Positions 1-9,298 of a stretch of DNA of 15,000 bases are shown piece after piece. The DNA is from Zygnema cylindricum. Lineage: Eukaryota; Streptophyta; Zygnematophyceae; Zygnematales; Zygnemataceae. The translations under genes were made by a program, and so were the position numbers. The notes under the pieces were generated by a model. The model saw only the letters and a program-made list of their open reading frames with translations. It was not told the origin of the DNA and did not search any database. The first letter of the stretch is position 1. The number at the start of each line of letters is the position of its first letter. The stretch lies in assembly GCA_037447655.1 (NCBI GenBank), contig JBBHKE010003132.1:77171-92170 (forward strand). Direction: 5' to 3'.

Positions 1-329
1 CCTGCCCTCGCTCCCTGCTCTCTCCCTCTCTCTCTCACAATCCCACTCTCACTGTCGTCCCTCGCTCCCGTCCTCTCTCTCCCTCTCGATTGCTCTCTCC
101 CTCTCACCCACTTGCTTCCTTCTCCCTCTCTCTCACATCACTCTCGTCCCTCTCTCCGTCTCTCCTCTTCCCTGTTCCTATTCTTCTCTAGTTCTCTCCA
201 TCTCTCTCTCTCTCACCCTTCCTGACCTTCTCTCTCTTTCTCTCTCTACCGCTAGTAGCACACATGAATACATCACCTCTCCTCTCTCTCCCTCCCTCTC
301 TCCCTCCCTCCCTCCCTCCCTCCCTCCTA
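1..329. repeat. Pyrimidine-rich CT/CCCT low-complexity tract
   Basis: The plus strand is almost entirely C and T, in CTCTCC, CCCT and CTCT runs. A short ordinary stretch at about 247-276 breaks it, and it ends in a pure CCTCCC run at about 290-327. No gene is visible. It may be intronic if the exon-like segments at 407-628 are real. Confidence 0.85.
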
Positions 330-406
330 ATAATATCATTCATATACTCTATTTTCAGTTTGCCCGTTTCTCATTTGCTTTTTTTTTGTCTTTTCTGATT
401 TGCCAG

Positions 407-628
407 AATCCGACTCGTGACCCATTTTCAAGTTTCCGAAATGGACATAAAATTCACAATTACTGCCTTTCTGGTGAGTTTTTTAACATTTTATTTGGAG
501 AGGGAGAGGGAGAGGGAGAGGGAGAGGGAGGGGGAGAGGGAGAGGGAGAAGGAGGTTTTCTTTTGTAGGCTGGTGAGGGATACTTATTGTCTTTCATGAG
601 GGTTTTTTTTGGACGCAGGAAATTTTTG
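407..628 (+). CDS. Possible two short exons of an unrecognised gene
   Basis: Two segments look like exons. The first, 407-473, follows a pyrimidine-rich acceptor ending TTTGCCAG and stops at donor CTG|GTGAGT. The second, 569-628, follows TTTTCTTTTGTAG and stops at donor TTG|GTAAGA. Joining them over a 95-bp intron keeps one frame open. From ATG 441 the product begins MDIKFTITAFL and continues AGEGYLLSFMRVFFGRRKFL, a hydrophobic stretch that could be a signal anchor or membrane segment. The frame is also open upstream of the ATG to the acceptor, so the ATG may be internal. A further acceptor, GTCAACAG at 799, follows a CT tract, and the frame stays open from 800 into T-rich sequence. I do not recognise the protein. 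The splice signals are good but the segments are short, so chance is a real alternative. Confidence 0.27.
497..554. repeat. (GGGAGA)n purine microsatellite
   Basis: About nine near-perfect GGGAGA units lie on the plus strand. This is the opposite strand polarity to the surrounding CT-rich tracts. If the exons at 407-628 are real, the array fills most of the 95-bp intron between them. Confidence 0.9.
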
Positions 629-659
629 GTAAGAGCACTTCTTAAAGTGTAAACATTTC

Positions 660-790
660 TTCTCCTTCTCCCTCTCCTTTTCTCTCTCCGTCCCTATCCA
701 CCCCTCTCTCTGTACCTCTCCCTCTCCGTCTCCTTCTCCCTCCCTCTCTCCCCCTCTTCCTCCCTTCTCCCTCTCCCTCTCTTCCCTGCT
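660..790. repeat. CT-rich low-complexity tract
   Basis: The plus strand reads CTCCCTCTCC-type sequence with few purines. Apparent minus-strand reading frames here encode only Arg/Glu/Gly-rich low complexity and are not genes. The tract ends just before a possible splice acceptor at 799. Confidence 0.85.
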
Positions 791-899
791 TGTCAACAGT
801 CCCATTGGGATCTTCTGGCTTTTGCGTCGAAGTGGTTTCTTCATATTTTTTTTGTTTTTTTTTTCTTGTTTTTTTTTTTTGTTTTCGGAAGGAGAAAAA

Positions 900-2132
900 G
901 TACATCATATGAAACTTATTATTATTGTTTTTTTTTTCGATTTATATATGCTCTTTTTGGAGTGATAATAATAAAATGTCGGTAATTATTTTTGTTTTTT
1001 TTTTTTTAAAGAGAACATTAAAAGATTTGATATTCGACATTTTCAAAAAAAATAAAAGTTTTTACGACTAAATAGGTTTTATATTGAGCGACAAGATTTT
1101 TTGTATATTATATATTATTTATTATGTGTGTTTTTTGAGCCATTAAATTAGTGTGGTTTTATATTTTTTTTTGTGAAATTACATCGTTTGGAGGAAATTA
1201 CAGTGGGCGATTTCTTCCCAAATATTAATAAAGGAAACACAAAATAAAAAAGTCAACGAAAGATTTGAAATCACAGGGGGAATAGTGTTAATCCAAGAAA
1301 TTTGTTCAAGTCAAATGATGTAAGAGGTTAAGTCAATCGTTTACTTTATATGGTTTATGAAGTGCGGCTTTATAAGTCCAAGATATCTTGAAAAGTCTAT
1401 TTGTAAAAAAAAAAAACTGTCTTATTTTGTCTGAAGGATTTAAAGAATTGTCTTCAGTTTACTTGACTAAAAGATGTTGGCTTGACTGGATGTTGCGATT
1501 CCTTTTTTTTTTTGTTTTTGCACTGCTTCTTAGATTGATAAGGAAACAGTGAATTCTGATACAATCGCATTCCATAAATAGGAAAACATCTTATCTGTTT
1601 TGTCTAGATTGTTTTTATTCCTCAATTTCGTTTGCAAAATTATTATTATTTACTATTACATTGTAGTCGCATTTGTAGTAATTTGAGCAGCATGATGAAT
1701 GCTGATAAAAGAGTGTTACTCTTTTATGCAATTGGAATGTAAAAAGAAAAATCAAGTCAGGAGAACAAAAAAAAAAAAACAATTTGCAGAAATTTTGGTT
1801 CATACTAGTGTTTCAAAACGGCCCTCCCAGATTAATGGATAACTTTTAACTGAAGACGTTAACGACATAAATAGGAAGGCTCAAAATTCAAAATAGCAAA
1901 CTTGATTTCACTGATGAGATACAATCAAAGCCGAGCAAGCATCAAGTAATTTTAATAATCTAAACGACTATTGATTGGAAAATTGCAGACTTAGATAAAT
2001 GGTAGAAGCGAAGTAGGCATAAAAATATAAAATGTCTACTTGTTTTGGTTACAATGACGATACTGTATAAACGTAGTTCAAAAAAAGGAAAAAACGCAGC
2101 TATCATAATGTCAATTAACATCAATGTCATGT
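900..2132. other. AT-rich stretch with no gene found
   Basis: This is AT-rich sequence with many homopolymeric T and A runs and dense stop codons in all frames. I found no conserved protein segment, no RNA gene and no clear repeat unit. A single AAATTAGTGTGG at 1146 resembles the AATTAGTGTTA motif of the foldback family farther right. Confidence 0.6.
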
Positions 2133-2963
2133 CATTTTTATTTCTCTTCTTCGTCTTTTCTCCCCTCTTCTCTCTTCTTCATCCCTTCTTCTCTCTTTGT
2201 CTCTTCTCCCTTCTTCTATATTCTTACTCTTCTTCTCTTTTCTCTTCTTCACCTCTTCCCCTTTTTTTTCTCTTGTTCCCTCTATTCCCTTCTTTGTCTC
2301 TTTTCCCTTCCTCTCTCTCCTTTCTTTTCTCACTTCGTCTCTTCTCACTTCTTCTCTTGTCCGTCCCTTCCCTCTTCCCTCTCTCTTCTTCATCTCTTTT
2401 CCTTTCTTCCCTTCTTTGTCTCTTCTCCCGTCTTCTCTCTTCTTCGTCTCTGCTCCCATCTTCTCGCTTCTCCTTCTCTAATCCCTTTTTGTTTCTTCTT
2501 TGTCTATTCTCCCTTCTTCTCTTTTCTTCGTCTCCTCTCCCTTGTTCTCTGTTCTTCTTTCCCTTCTTCTCTTTTCTCTTTTATATTCTTGGCCTCTTCT
2601 CCCGTCTTCTCTCTTCTTCATTCATCGTCTCTCTTCTCTTTTCTTCGTCTCTTTCCCCTTCTTCACTCTTCCTTGTCTCCGCTCCCGTCTCTCTCTTCTT
2701 CGTCTCTTTTCTGTTCTTTCTTCTTCGACTCTTCTACCATCTTCACTCTTCCTGGTCTCTTCTCCCTTCGTCTCTCTTCTTCTTCTCCTCTCCCTTTTTT
2801 TCTTCTTTTCTTCCTCTCTTCTCTCTCCTTCACCTCCTCCTCACTTCATCTCTTCTCCTCCGCTCTTCCTCTTCTATTCTCTATTGCTCCCTCGTCTTCT
2901 CCTTTTCCTTCTTCTTCTCTTTTTTTCTATCTTCTCTCTTCTCTCTTCTTTTTTTTCTTTCTA
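2133..2963. repeat. 830-bp degenerate polypyrimidine minisatellite
   Basis: The plus strand is nearly pure pyrimidine for over 800 bp. A loose unit of about 28 bp recurs, resembling GTCTCTTCTCCC followed by TTCTTCTCTCTTCTT, with many substitutions between copies. Several frames stay open (for example 2045-3022) only because T/C-rich codons contain no stops; they encode Ser/Leu/Phe low complexity. The mirror-like purine/pyrimidine asymmetry could support triplex DNA, which is inference. Confidence 0.85.
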
Positions 2964-3167
2964 GAGGTATTTTTTTCCGAGGAATGTTGATGACTTTGGA
3001 CCATATACCAACTTATCGTTAAGAATAAAAAATAGTATTACAGACACTGTTTTATGTTCAAAGGCCAAAAAAATATCCTCACCGAATTAGTGTTATAAAT
3101 GATAATAAGAATTCACGGTGTAGACTACAGAAAGTGTCAATACAAATATGCTTCTTTTCATCTCAAT

Positions 3168-3173
3168 TTTATT
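3168..3173 (-). terminator. Candidate polyadenylation signal of the b561 gene
   Basis: TTTATT on the plus strand is AATAAA on the minus strand, about 110 nt past the TGA stop at 3282. T/GT-rich sequence follows downstream on the minus strand. It is the best-placed signal for the minus-strand gene. Confidence 0.5.
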
Positions 3174-3281
3174 TCAAATTAATCAACACCAAAATTCGAA
3201 ATCAACCTTAAAAAAAAACATTCAACGACGTAAAACAATAAGCAACTACTTTAACAACTTTGACTACTACTACATTCAAAA

Positions 3282-3500
3282 TCACATCCCTTTGTTCATA
3301 AACTCACGATCTTCTTCTTGAATCTCCGTCTGGTGATCGACGACAACCAACAACGGATTCCTATCCGTCGGTGCCTTAAAAAAAGGCGACCTCGGTACGA
3401 CCTCCCTTTTTGATAATTTGACAATAGAGGGCCACAATACACTGTGCATTCCCACAGCTTGAGCCACTATGGCACATGCGAGTACATATGTGAGCCATCC
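3282..3500 (-). CDS. b561 last exon, membrane segment 6 and C-terminal tail
   Basis: Acceptor TTTTTTTAATACAG|GGATGG leads into 72 codons and TGA. GWLTYVLACAIVAQAVGMHS forms the sixth membrane segment. The tail is charged and ends EFMNKGM. A decayed copy of this intron/exon edge lies at about 3691-3780. Confidence 0.82.
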   Translation of the reverse strand, partial: GWLTYVLACAIVAQAVGMHSVLWPSIVKLSKREVVPRSPFFKAPTDRNPLLVVVDHQTEIQEEDREFMNKGM

Positions 3501-6500
3501 CTGTATTAAAAAACCCCCAAATAAAACCAAAAGAAACACAAAAAAACACAAAAAAACATGAATAAATTATCTCTATGTGAAGGAAACAAAATGACAAATA
3601 AACATGAAAAGCAAACAAAAACGTAGACAAAAATTCACGCTACGAGAGGACAATCAGACAAAAAATAGACACAGAATCGAGTAAAGAGTGCATATGCCAG
3701 CCATCCCTGCATTAAAAAAAACACCTCAACATAAATAAATTATCACTTCGAGAAGGAAACTAAACAGACACAAGAAACACAAAAAAATAAAAACAACAAC
3801 ACAGAAATACACACAAAAACATAAACACAAAAAAAACATACACAAAAACACACAGAAACACACACACACAATGAGAGAAAAATCAAATAAATAGACAATA
3901 AGTAGACACAGACACATCACATTTAAACAACTTTGCTCGAAAAAGTAAACCTTGTTAGTTCATGCAGGAAAAAGAATAAAAAGACGACTGTAATTAGATA
4001 ATTGCAAAAAACACTAACAAAAGAAGACTATAATTGAATATTCGCAAAAAAGGCTATGTTCTTTCTAAGAATGGATCATTGCAAGTCTATTGAAATTTAG
4101 TCCTAAAAAAACCTTAAAAAACCCTTAAAAAAATGCCCCAGGGAGGCTTCCCCAAATCTTCAGAATGGTAATCATCCTCGAAAATGTTATAAGTGAATTC
4201 AAAAATAAAAAAAGGATAAAGTTTAACAATTTATATCAATCAAAAGATATCACTAAATATCGATCTAAAAGGAATAATACAGTTTAATGATTTTTACTAA
4301 TAAAAAAATATCACTAAATATGGTTCTAAAGGAATATCGAGCTCGCAAATGAACAGACCTAACCTACTTAGTACAAAAAGTCTTCAGTTATACATCATGC
4401 GGAAAAGAAATCCTTCATTTAAACATAATAAAAAAACCAAAGCTTTCAATTGACCACAAAAAACAATAATAGAAAAACAAAGACAGAATTGTTACCTTGT
4501 GACGCTTATGTTCCGGGTTAAAAATCTTGAGAGCTTCCAATATAGTAAAGATGCCGAATACAAAGGCCACTCTTCCCCCCTGCAATTTAGATAAGACAAA
4601 GAGTTGGTATGAGCTAAGAAAAACGACCTCTCTCTCTCTCCCTCTCTCTCCCTCTCCCTCTCTCCCTCTCTCCCTCTCTCCCTCTCTCCCTCCCTCCCTC
4701 CCTCCCTCCCTCCCTCCCTCCCTCCCTCCCTCCCTCCCTCCCTCCCTCCCTCCCTCCCTCCCTCCCTCCCTCCCTCCCTCCCTCCCTCCCTCCCTCCCTC
4801 CCTCCCTCCCTCCCTCCCTCCCTCCCTCCCTCCCTCCCTCCCTCCCTCCCTCCCTCCCTCCCTCCCTCCCTCCCTCCCTCCCTCCCTCCCTCCCTCCCTC
4901 CCTCCCTCCCTCCCTCCCTCCCTCCCTCCCTCCCTCCCTCCCTCCCTCCCTCCCTCCCTCCCTCCCTCCCTCCCTCCCTCCCTCCCTCCCTCCCTCCCTC
5001 CCTCCCTCCCTCCCTCCCTCCCTCCCTCCCTCCCTCCCTCCCTCCCTCCCTCCCTCCCTCCCTCCCTCCCTCCCTCCCTCCCTCCCTCCCTCCCTCCCTC
5101 CCTCCCTCCCTCCCTCCCTCCCTCCCTCCCTCCCTCCCTCCCTCCCTCCCTCCCTCCCTCCCTCCCTCCCTCCCTCCCTCCCTCCCTCCCTCCCTCCCTC
5201 CCTCCCTCCCTCCCTCCCTCCCTCCCTCCCTCCCTCCCTCCCTCCCTCCCTCCCTCCCTCCCTCCCTCCCTCCCTCCCTCCCTCCCTCCCTCCCTCCCTC
5301 CCTCCCTCCCTCCCTCCCTCCCTCCCTCCCTCCCTCCCTCCCTCCCTCCCTCCCTCCCTCCCCTCCCTCCCTCCCTCCCTCCCTCCCTCCCTCCCTCCCT
5401 CCCTCCCTCCCTCCCTCCCTCCCTCCCTCCCTCCCTCCCTCCCTCCCTCCCTCCCTCCCTCCCTCCCTCCCTCCCTCCCTCCCTCCCTCCCTCCCTCCCT
5501 CCCTCCCTCCCTCCCTCCCTCCCTCCCTCCCTCCCTCCCTCCCTCCCTCCCTCCCTCCCTCCCTCCCTCCCTCCCTCGCTCCCTCCCCCTCCCTCTTTGT
5601 TACGCAGTCGAAATGTGTGTAAAGAGTGGAAAACGCTATGTGTTTATCCCCATACTAAAAGCATAGTATACGGTATAATACATTCATAGTATGAGGTAAC
5701 CACAATTAAAGTTTGGAACTCTTTTCAAACACTTAAACAATAGCTTGTCAATAATAAGAATAAACCGGTCTTGACAAGGTACAGAGCTTACTGCCAATCA
5801 CTATCAAGCAATTAAAGTCAAGTCGATAACATATTTCCTTCAATACACAGCACAGATGAAACTCTTTGTACAGGTGCCTCTAAATACTACTCTGATATAG
5901 AGGAGATATTGCCTGATAGTCTTTTGGATCCCTAATAATAAACCCTACTAAGATCATAAAAACTCATCAACTCCTTGTTATTATTTAAAAAGAGTTCCCT
6001 GATAAAAAACATTTCTAAGATCATAAAAACTCATTAATAAGCAGATGCATACAAACTCCTTATACAAAAGAGTAACAGGACCGTGTTTTGCCAAACTTGA
6101 GGCATCCCTTCCGTACTACATCATATTCTATACATTCTACACTACTACGTTTTATAATACTACGCTTTATCTCAATATAAATACTACTGCGTTTTATATT
6201 ACTACGTTTTATCTCAATCTAGATACTACTACGTTTTGTACTACAACATTTTATTTTAATATACTCTATATATTCTATACTACTACGTTTCATTCTATAC
6301 TGCTACGTTTTATCTCAGTGTGGTTCAATCTTAAAGAGCACTATAACTGGCCGAGTCAGCAGGTCCTTTAAATAAAATAAGTGCATCTTTATTACACCTT
6401 ATATTGCTAGGAGAATTAATATTTTATTAATGCTCATGCAGAATTAGTATTAACAAAACTACTTACGTTTGACGTCGTGGATCATTATGGACCACTTAAC

Positions 6501-7239
6501 AAAGTTGTATTACTGACACCAATTTATGACTTCAAGTCAAAATAACTCTAACTCGAATTAGTGTTATTAACTCTAGTACCGATGGGCAGTGTAGTGAAAA
6601 AAGACCACTATAAGCACCACATTCGTGATGACAAATCTAATTAAATGACCGGAAATATAATATAGTTTCCATAGGTATATTATTTCAGGAAAGGATTATG
6701 ATACTTGAGAAAAGTACAAAAAACATAGGTAGCAAATGGTTTAAACATAAAAAACGAGGGTTAAAAATGTAGGGTCAAAACCCAAGAATATTAACAAAGG
6801 GGAGAGAGATGTGGCCCTGACCAGTCTGTGAAACATAAGCACACCCGGATATTGAACTCGCTTTGGCTTGGGAATAATATAATACAAAATTACACCAACA
6901 AACGCCACGCCCTGGGTCCCCAAGATTGTCGCAACACCAAGCTTTGAATGGAAATCCTTAAAATGTTGTTTTCCTTGCCTTTGTCGATGCCAAAATTGGG
7001 CAGCAAGTCCCACCATCATGAGACAAAGAGAAAAAAATTGCATATAAACATGAAGTCTAATCAGTCTTGCCCGGTTTTTATGCTGCACGAAGAAGCGTCC
7101 ACATAAAAAAAAAAAGAAAAAACGTTAGAAAAACATTGCATCTTTTTCCGCTATTACCAGAAAAACATCTTTTTACGTCCATCGACGCGCAAGGAACATA
7201 ACTGTCGGCAAGTTCTTCTCATAAGTCTACATATATTCA

Positions 7240-7274
<35 letters not shown>

Positions 7275-9047
7275 CTCTCTCTCTCTATATTTATATATAT
7301 TTCGAATCTCAGACTATAGAATAAAGCATCGGACTATCTATTTGTGAATGTTGCCAAAATTTTCAAGCAGGTCGCTTTACCATTTATCAAACAATTTCCA
7401 TTCTGAACAAATGTTGCCTTCCCAACAAAAACGATAATTGAATACACAACTTCGTCGCACCAAATCTTTGCCACACACATAGATTGTCAACAATACATTC
7501 TAGCATATTTATTCACGAACTCACCCCTTCGATTCTAAAATACACTCACCGCTCCAGAAGACAAGACAAATAACTTTGCTTAATTATTCATACTTAACTT
7601 CCATTTCTCTACTGTGTAATTACTGTTTAACTACTGTTAATCTGCTGGTCTGCCATGAACGGCATTGGAGCATTAAAAAAATCAAACATATTCCTATTAA
7701 GAGTGAGATTGAGGAGTCACTACACTTCGCAACGCTATTGGAGTTAATCACTCTCGTTCGAGTGGTGTTTCTTTTACCAAAAATCATATATTAATGTTAA
7801 TAAACTTCCTAGTTAAGTGGGACCATAATGAGCCACATGGTGAAACATAAGTAAGTGTAGTTAGTTCTAATAAAGTGTCAACGCTAATAATTCACTAACT
7901 CAAATAGTGATGGGCAGTGTCCAGTGTTAAAATCACATAAAGCCAATTATACATGAAAAGGCAACTATATCAAAATTAATTACAAATGAGAACCAGTTAT
8001 GCATGAAAATACCTTGATGGCTTTCACAGCCAAAATGAGGCCCTCGGGAAGAACGAGGAGAAATGTCGCAGACATGGCCATCACATGGAGGGAGAAAAGA
8101 GTTCCATTATAAAATGCGAATGTTATGGCCACGGGAATTGAAGCGGCTAAGGCATGGACTATCCACGGTAATTCCGCCATAAAGCTCTCCTTAACAAACA
8201 AAATCTCGTGATCTTTTCCTTCAAAATCGGATGTCGGAGTACCTGGCCCCTGAAATATTCATTGCTCATCAAAATTAGTGTCAAGGAGTTACGAGTAGTT
8301 AAACAAAATTTCTATAATTAATACTAGTGTGGACAGACTTATGTGGCTGATTTAAGGTCACTCCATTGAATAGTGTCAATAATAATATTTTATGATTTTC
8401 AACCAGAAAACGTTGTCATTGAATTAAGTGTTATTGACATTAATAGCGATGGGCAACGTACACCGCCCATCGGTATTATAGTAAATCACTCTATATTTCC
8501 AGGTAGTGTTTTTTTCACTCGAACTTGTAAATTAGTGTTAATAACACTCTTTAAGTGGCACACAAAAAGCCACGTCGAAAAACACATTTTAAATTCTTTT
8601 CAAGCCTGTAAGATTAAAATATCTGAGAGAAATACATGCCATAATCTGATTCCTCGGTAATTGTATGACTGCAGTTTCATTAAAAAATGGTTGATTGAGT
8701 TTTACAGAATAACGGAGAAACATGCGATAGCAAAAAATCTGATAAGAAGAAAGTATTTGTAAAATGCACCTCAAGGGAGAACTTATGAAAGAGCATCAAC
8801 AAAATTTTAAATGAAGAAACTTTGTAACCTAAGGAGAAAGTCTACAAGACTTATCTTTTCAAAATTCCAGTTTTTCAAAAACCATATGTAAATCATGAGC
8901 TTTGATCATGAAGGCACTAATAGTATGCTTTATAAAAATATGATGCGCAAGAAAGAGAAAGAGAAAGAAAGAAATCAATGATAAAAAATATCATCTTCAA
9001 TAGTTAAACGCACCTACCTGTGAGGGAATTTCTAGTTGACTCGGCAT
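3282..9047 (-). CDS. Cytochrome b561 domain membrane protein, CYB561D-like, five exons
   Basis: The family moves electrons across membranes, typically using two haems b; many members are ferric reductases. Joining 9047-9018, 8249-8013, 7082-6822, 4579-4496 and 3500-3282 gives 276 aa, with phase-0 GT..AG junctions throughout. Six membrane segments fit residues about 38-57, 61-83, 98-119, 136-158, 175-196 and 205-226. The four expected haem-ligand histidines are present: His65 (SLHVMAM), His100 (RLHVYMQ), His134 (KDFHSKLG) and His174 (MFHRL), with family spacing of 35, 34 and 40. The short loops, the HFKDFHSKLG motif and the size are closest to CYB561D1/D2 rather than to the ascorbate-dependent CYB561. 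A charged tail of about 50 residues follows the last segment. ATG 9047 is the first in-frame start after a stop at 9077-9075, but an acceptor-like CTAG at 9075 leaves open an upstream coding exon. I see the motifs; substrate and membrane are inferred. Confidence 0.85.
3485..3780. repeat. Tandem duplication of an intron/exon edge
   Basis: The sequence around the last b561 acceptor occurs twice. CATATG(TG/CC)AGCCATCCCTG followed by a T/A tract starts at 3485 and again at 3691, 206 bp apart. AATAAATTATC then GAAGGAAAC follows in both copies (3561 and 3734). The second copy keeps an acceptor-like TTAATGCAG|GGATGGCTGGC on the minus strand, but its frame closes after about 23 codons. Confidence 0.75.
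3770..3872. repeat. A/C-rich low-complexity tract
   Basis: This is a run of ACACAAAAA and CACACA-type sequence inside the last b561 intron, ending in a short (CA)n. The minus-strand open frame over it encodes only Phe/Cys/Val-rich low complexity. Confidence 0.7.
4496..4579 (-). CDS. b561 28-codon exon coding membrane segment 5
   Basis: The exon lies between acceptor AAATTGCAG and donor AAG|GTAACA. It codes GGRVAFVFGIFTILEALKIF followed by NPEHKRHK: one hydrophobic segment and a positively charged loop. It is too short to stand out as an open frame. The giant CCCT array starts about 50 bp beyond its acceptor. Confidence 0.8.
4629..5599. repeat. Giant (CCCT)n tetranucleotide array
   Basis: The tract begins as CTCTCTCC, passes through CCCTCT units and becomes pure CCCT at 4688-5577, about 222 units. 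A single extra C at 5360-5363 shifts the phase. It ends in CCCTCGCTCCCTCCCC. It lies in the third b561 intron, so the pre-mRNA carries GGGA repeats. All frames across it are open, encoding Ser-Leu-Pro-Pro, which is an artefact. Assembly may misstate the length. Confidence 0.97.
6117..6320. repeat. Degenerate TACTACGTTTTAT minisatellite
   Basis: About eight diverged units of TACTACGTTTTAT recur, some followed by CTCAATATA or CTCAATCTAG spacers. They lie in the third b561 intron. A short plus-strand frame covering it (6045-6371) encodes Thr/Phe/Tyr repeats and is not a gene. Confidence 0.8.
6479..6600. repeat. Partial copy of the GATGGGCA foldback family
   Basis: TTATGGACCACTTAAC at about 6486, then GAATTAGTGTTATTAACTC and GATGGGCAGTG (6581-6591), match modules seen at 7812-7919 and 8338-8580. 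This looks like one half of a foldback element, diverged, inside the third b561 intron. Confidence 0.55.
6822..7082 (-). CDS. b561 exon coding membrane segments 3-4
   Basis: Acceptor TTCTTCGTGCAG|CAT and donor CTG|GTCAGG bound 87 codons carrying His100, His134 and His174. The donor is chosen because FHRL then joins to GGRVAFVFGIF, restoring the expected family pattern. Reading on past it gives an unrelated tail (VRATSLSP...). Confidence 0.85.
7234..7302. repeat. (CT)n followed by (TA)n microsatellite
   Basis: The (CT)n run is interrupted by TTTCTCG at about 7264 and then passes into TATATTTATATATA. It lies in the second b561 intron. Confidence 0.9.
7805..7925. repeat. Partial copy of the GATGGGCA foldback family
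   Basis: GTTAAGTGGGACCATAATGA at about 7814 is nearly the reverse complement of 6480-6502. GATGGGCAGTG at 7909-7919 matches 6581-6591. It sits in the second b561 intron. Confidence 0.55.
8013..8249 (-). CDS. b561 exon coding membrane segments 1-2
   Basis: Acceptor AATATTTCAG|GGG and donor AAG|GTATTT bound 79 codons. They encode a polar leader (GPGTPTSDFEGKDHEILF), membrane segment 1 and segment 2 with haem ligand His65 in LFSLHVMAM and the following PEGLILAVK. Confidence 0.85.
8338..8580. mobile_element. Foldback (MITE-like) element in the first b561 intron
   Basis: Two arms of about 115 bp are imperfect inverted repeats around 8455-8464. The inner stem is perfect: CGATGGGC at 8447-8454 and GCCCATCG at 8465-8472. 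The outer ends pair ATGTGGCTGATTTAAGGTCA with the complement of AAGTGGCACACAAAAAGCCA. No coding sequence is present, so it would be a non-autonomous element. No clear target-site duplication was identified. Confidence 0.5.
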
Positions 9048-9074
9048 AAAGTTTATGCTCTTCTTCTTAGGATT
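9018..9074 (-). CDS. b561 exon 1 (or second exon) with probable start codon
   Basis: This segment carries ATG 9047 and codes MPSQLEIPSQ before donor CAG|GTAGGT. A strong T-tract plus GATCTAG acceptor precedes it at 9075, so 9074-9048 is either 5' UTR or nine extra codons (NPKKKSINF) spliced from an upstream exon I could not find. It has no domain content. It is assigned because its phase-0 donor joins cleanly to the next exon. Confidence 0.6.
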
Positions 9075-9298
9075 CTAGATCAAAAAAAAAAAAAAAGACA
9101 AAAAAGGAAGCAAGAGCTGGTGGTCTTAAAAAAAAAGGCATTTGATTAAATTGCTGCTATGACAAAAAATGACACCAGAAACCATAGCTAGAAGGCACAT
9201 AAAGGCATAAAAGTATAAAACAAAAAATGTAAGTATAAAGTGTTGGTAATAATTAAAGTATTGGTAACAAAGCGAAGTCAAACTCAGCTACTGTAGTG

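Noticed and set aside
290-329. Telomere-like or CRISPR-like regular repeat
   Set aside because: CCCT/CCTCCC runs lack the TTA of common telomere units and have no spacers. They are simple microsatellite.
584-908. Minus-strand Arg/Glu/Gly-rich frames
   Set aside because: These are antisense readings of a CT tract, with low complexity and two frames open together.
2045-3022. 325-codon Ser/Leu/Phe-rich open frame that looks like a membrane protein
   Set aside because: The hydrophobicity comes from polypyrimidine DNA. Three overlapping frames are open at once and no domain is visible.
3726-3920. Minus-strand Phe/Cys/Val-rich frame resembling a membrane peptide
   Set aside because: It comes from the A/C-rich repeat in the last b561 intron and overlaps the decayed acceptor copy.
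4527-5666. 379-codon plus-strand open frame of Ser-Leu-Pro-Pro repeats
   Set aside because: It is translation of the (CCCT)n array, which has no stop in any frame. Its start overlaps the opposite-strand b561 exon and intron.
6045-6371. 108-codon Thr/Phe/Tyr-rich frame
   Set aside because: It is translation of the TACTACGTTTTAT minisatellite within a b561 intron.
7576-7794. 72-codon plus-strand frame opposite the second b561 intron
   Set aside because: Composition is like the surrounding AT-rich intron and no motif or splice context supports it.
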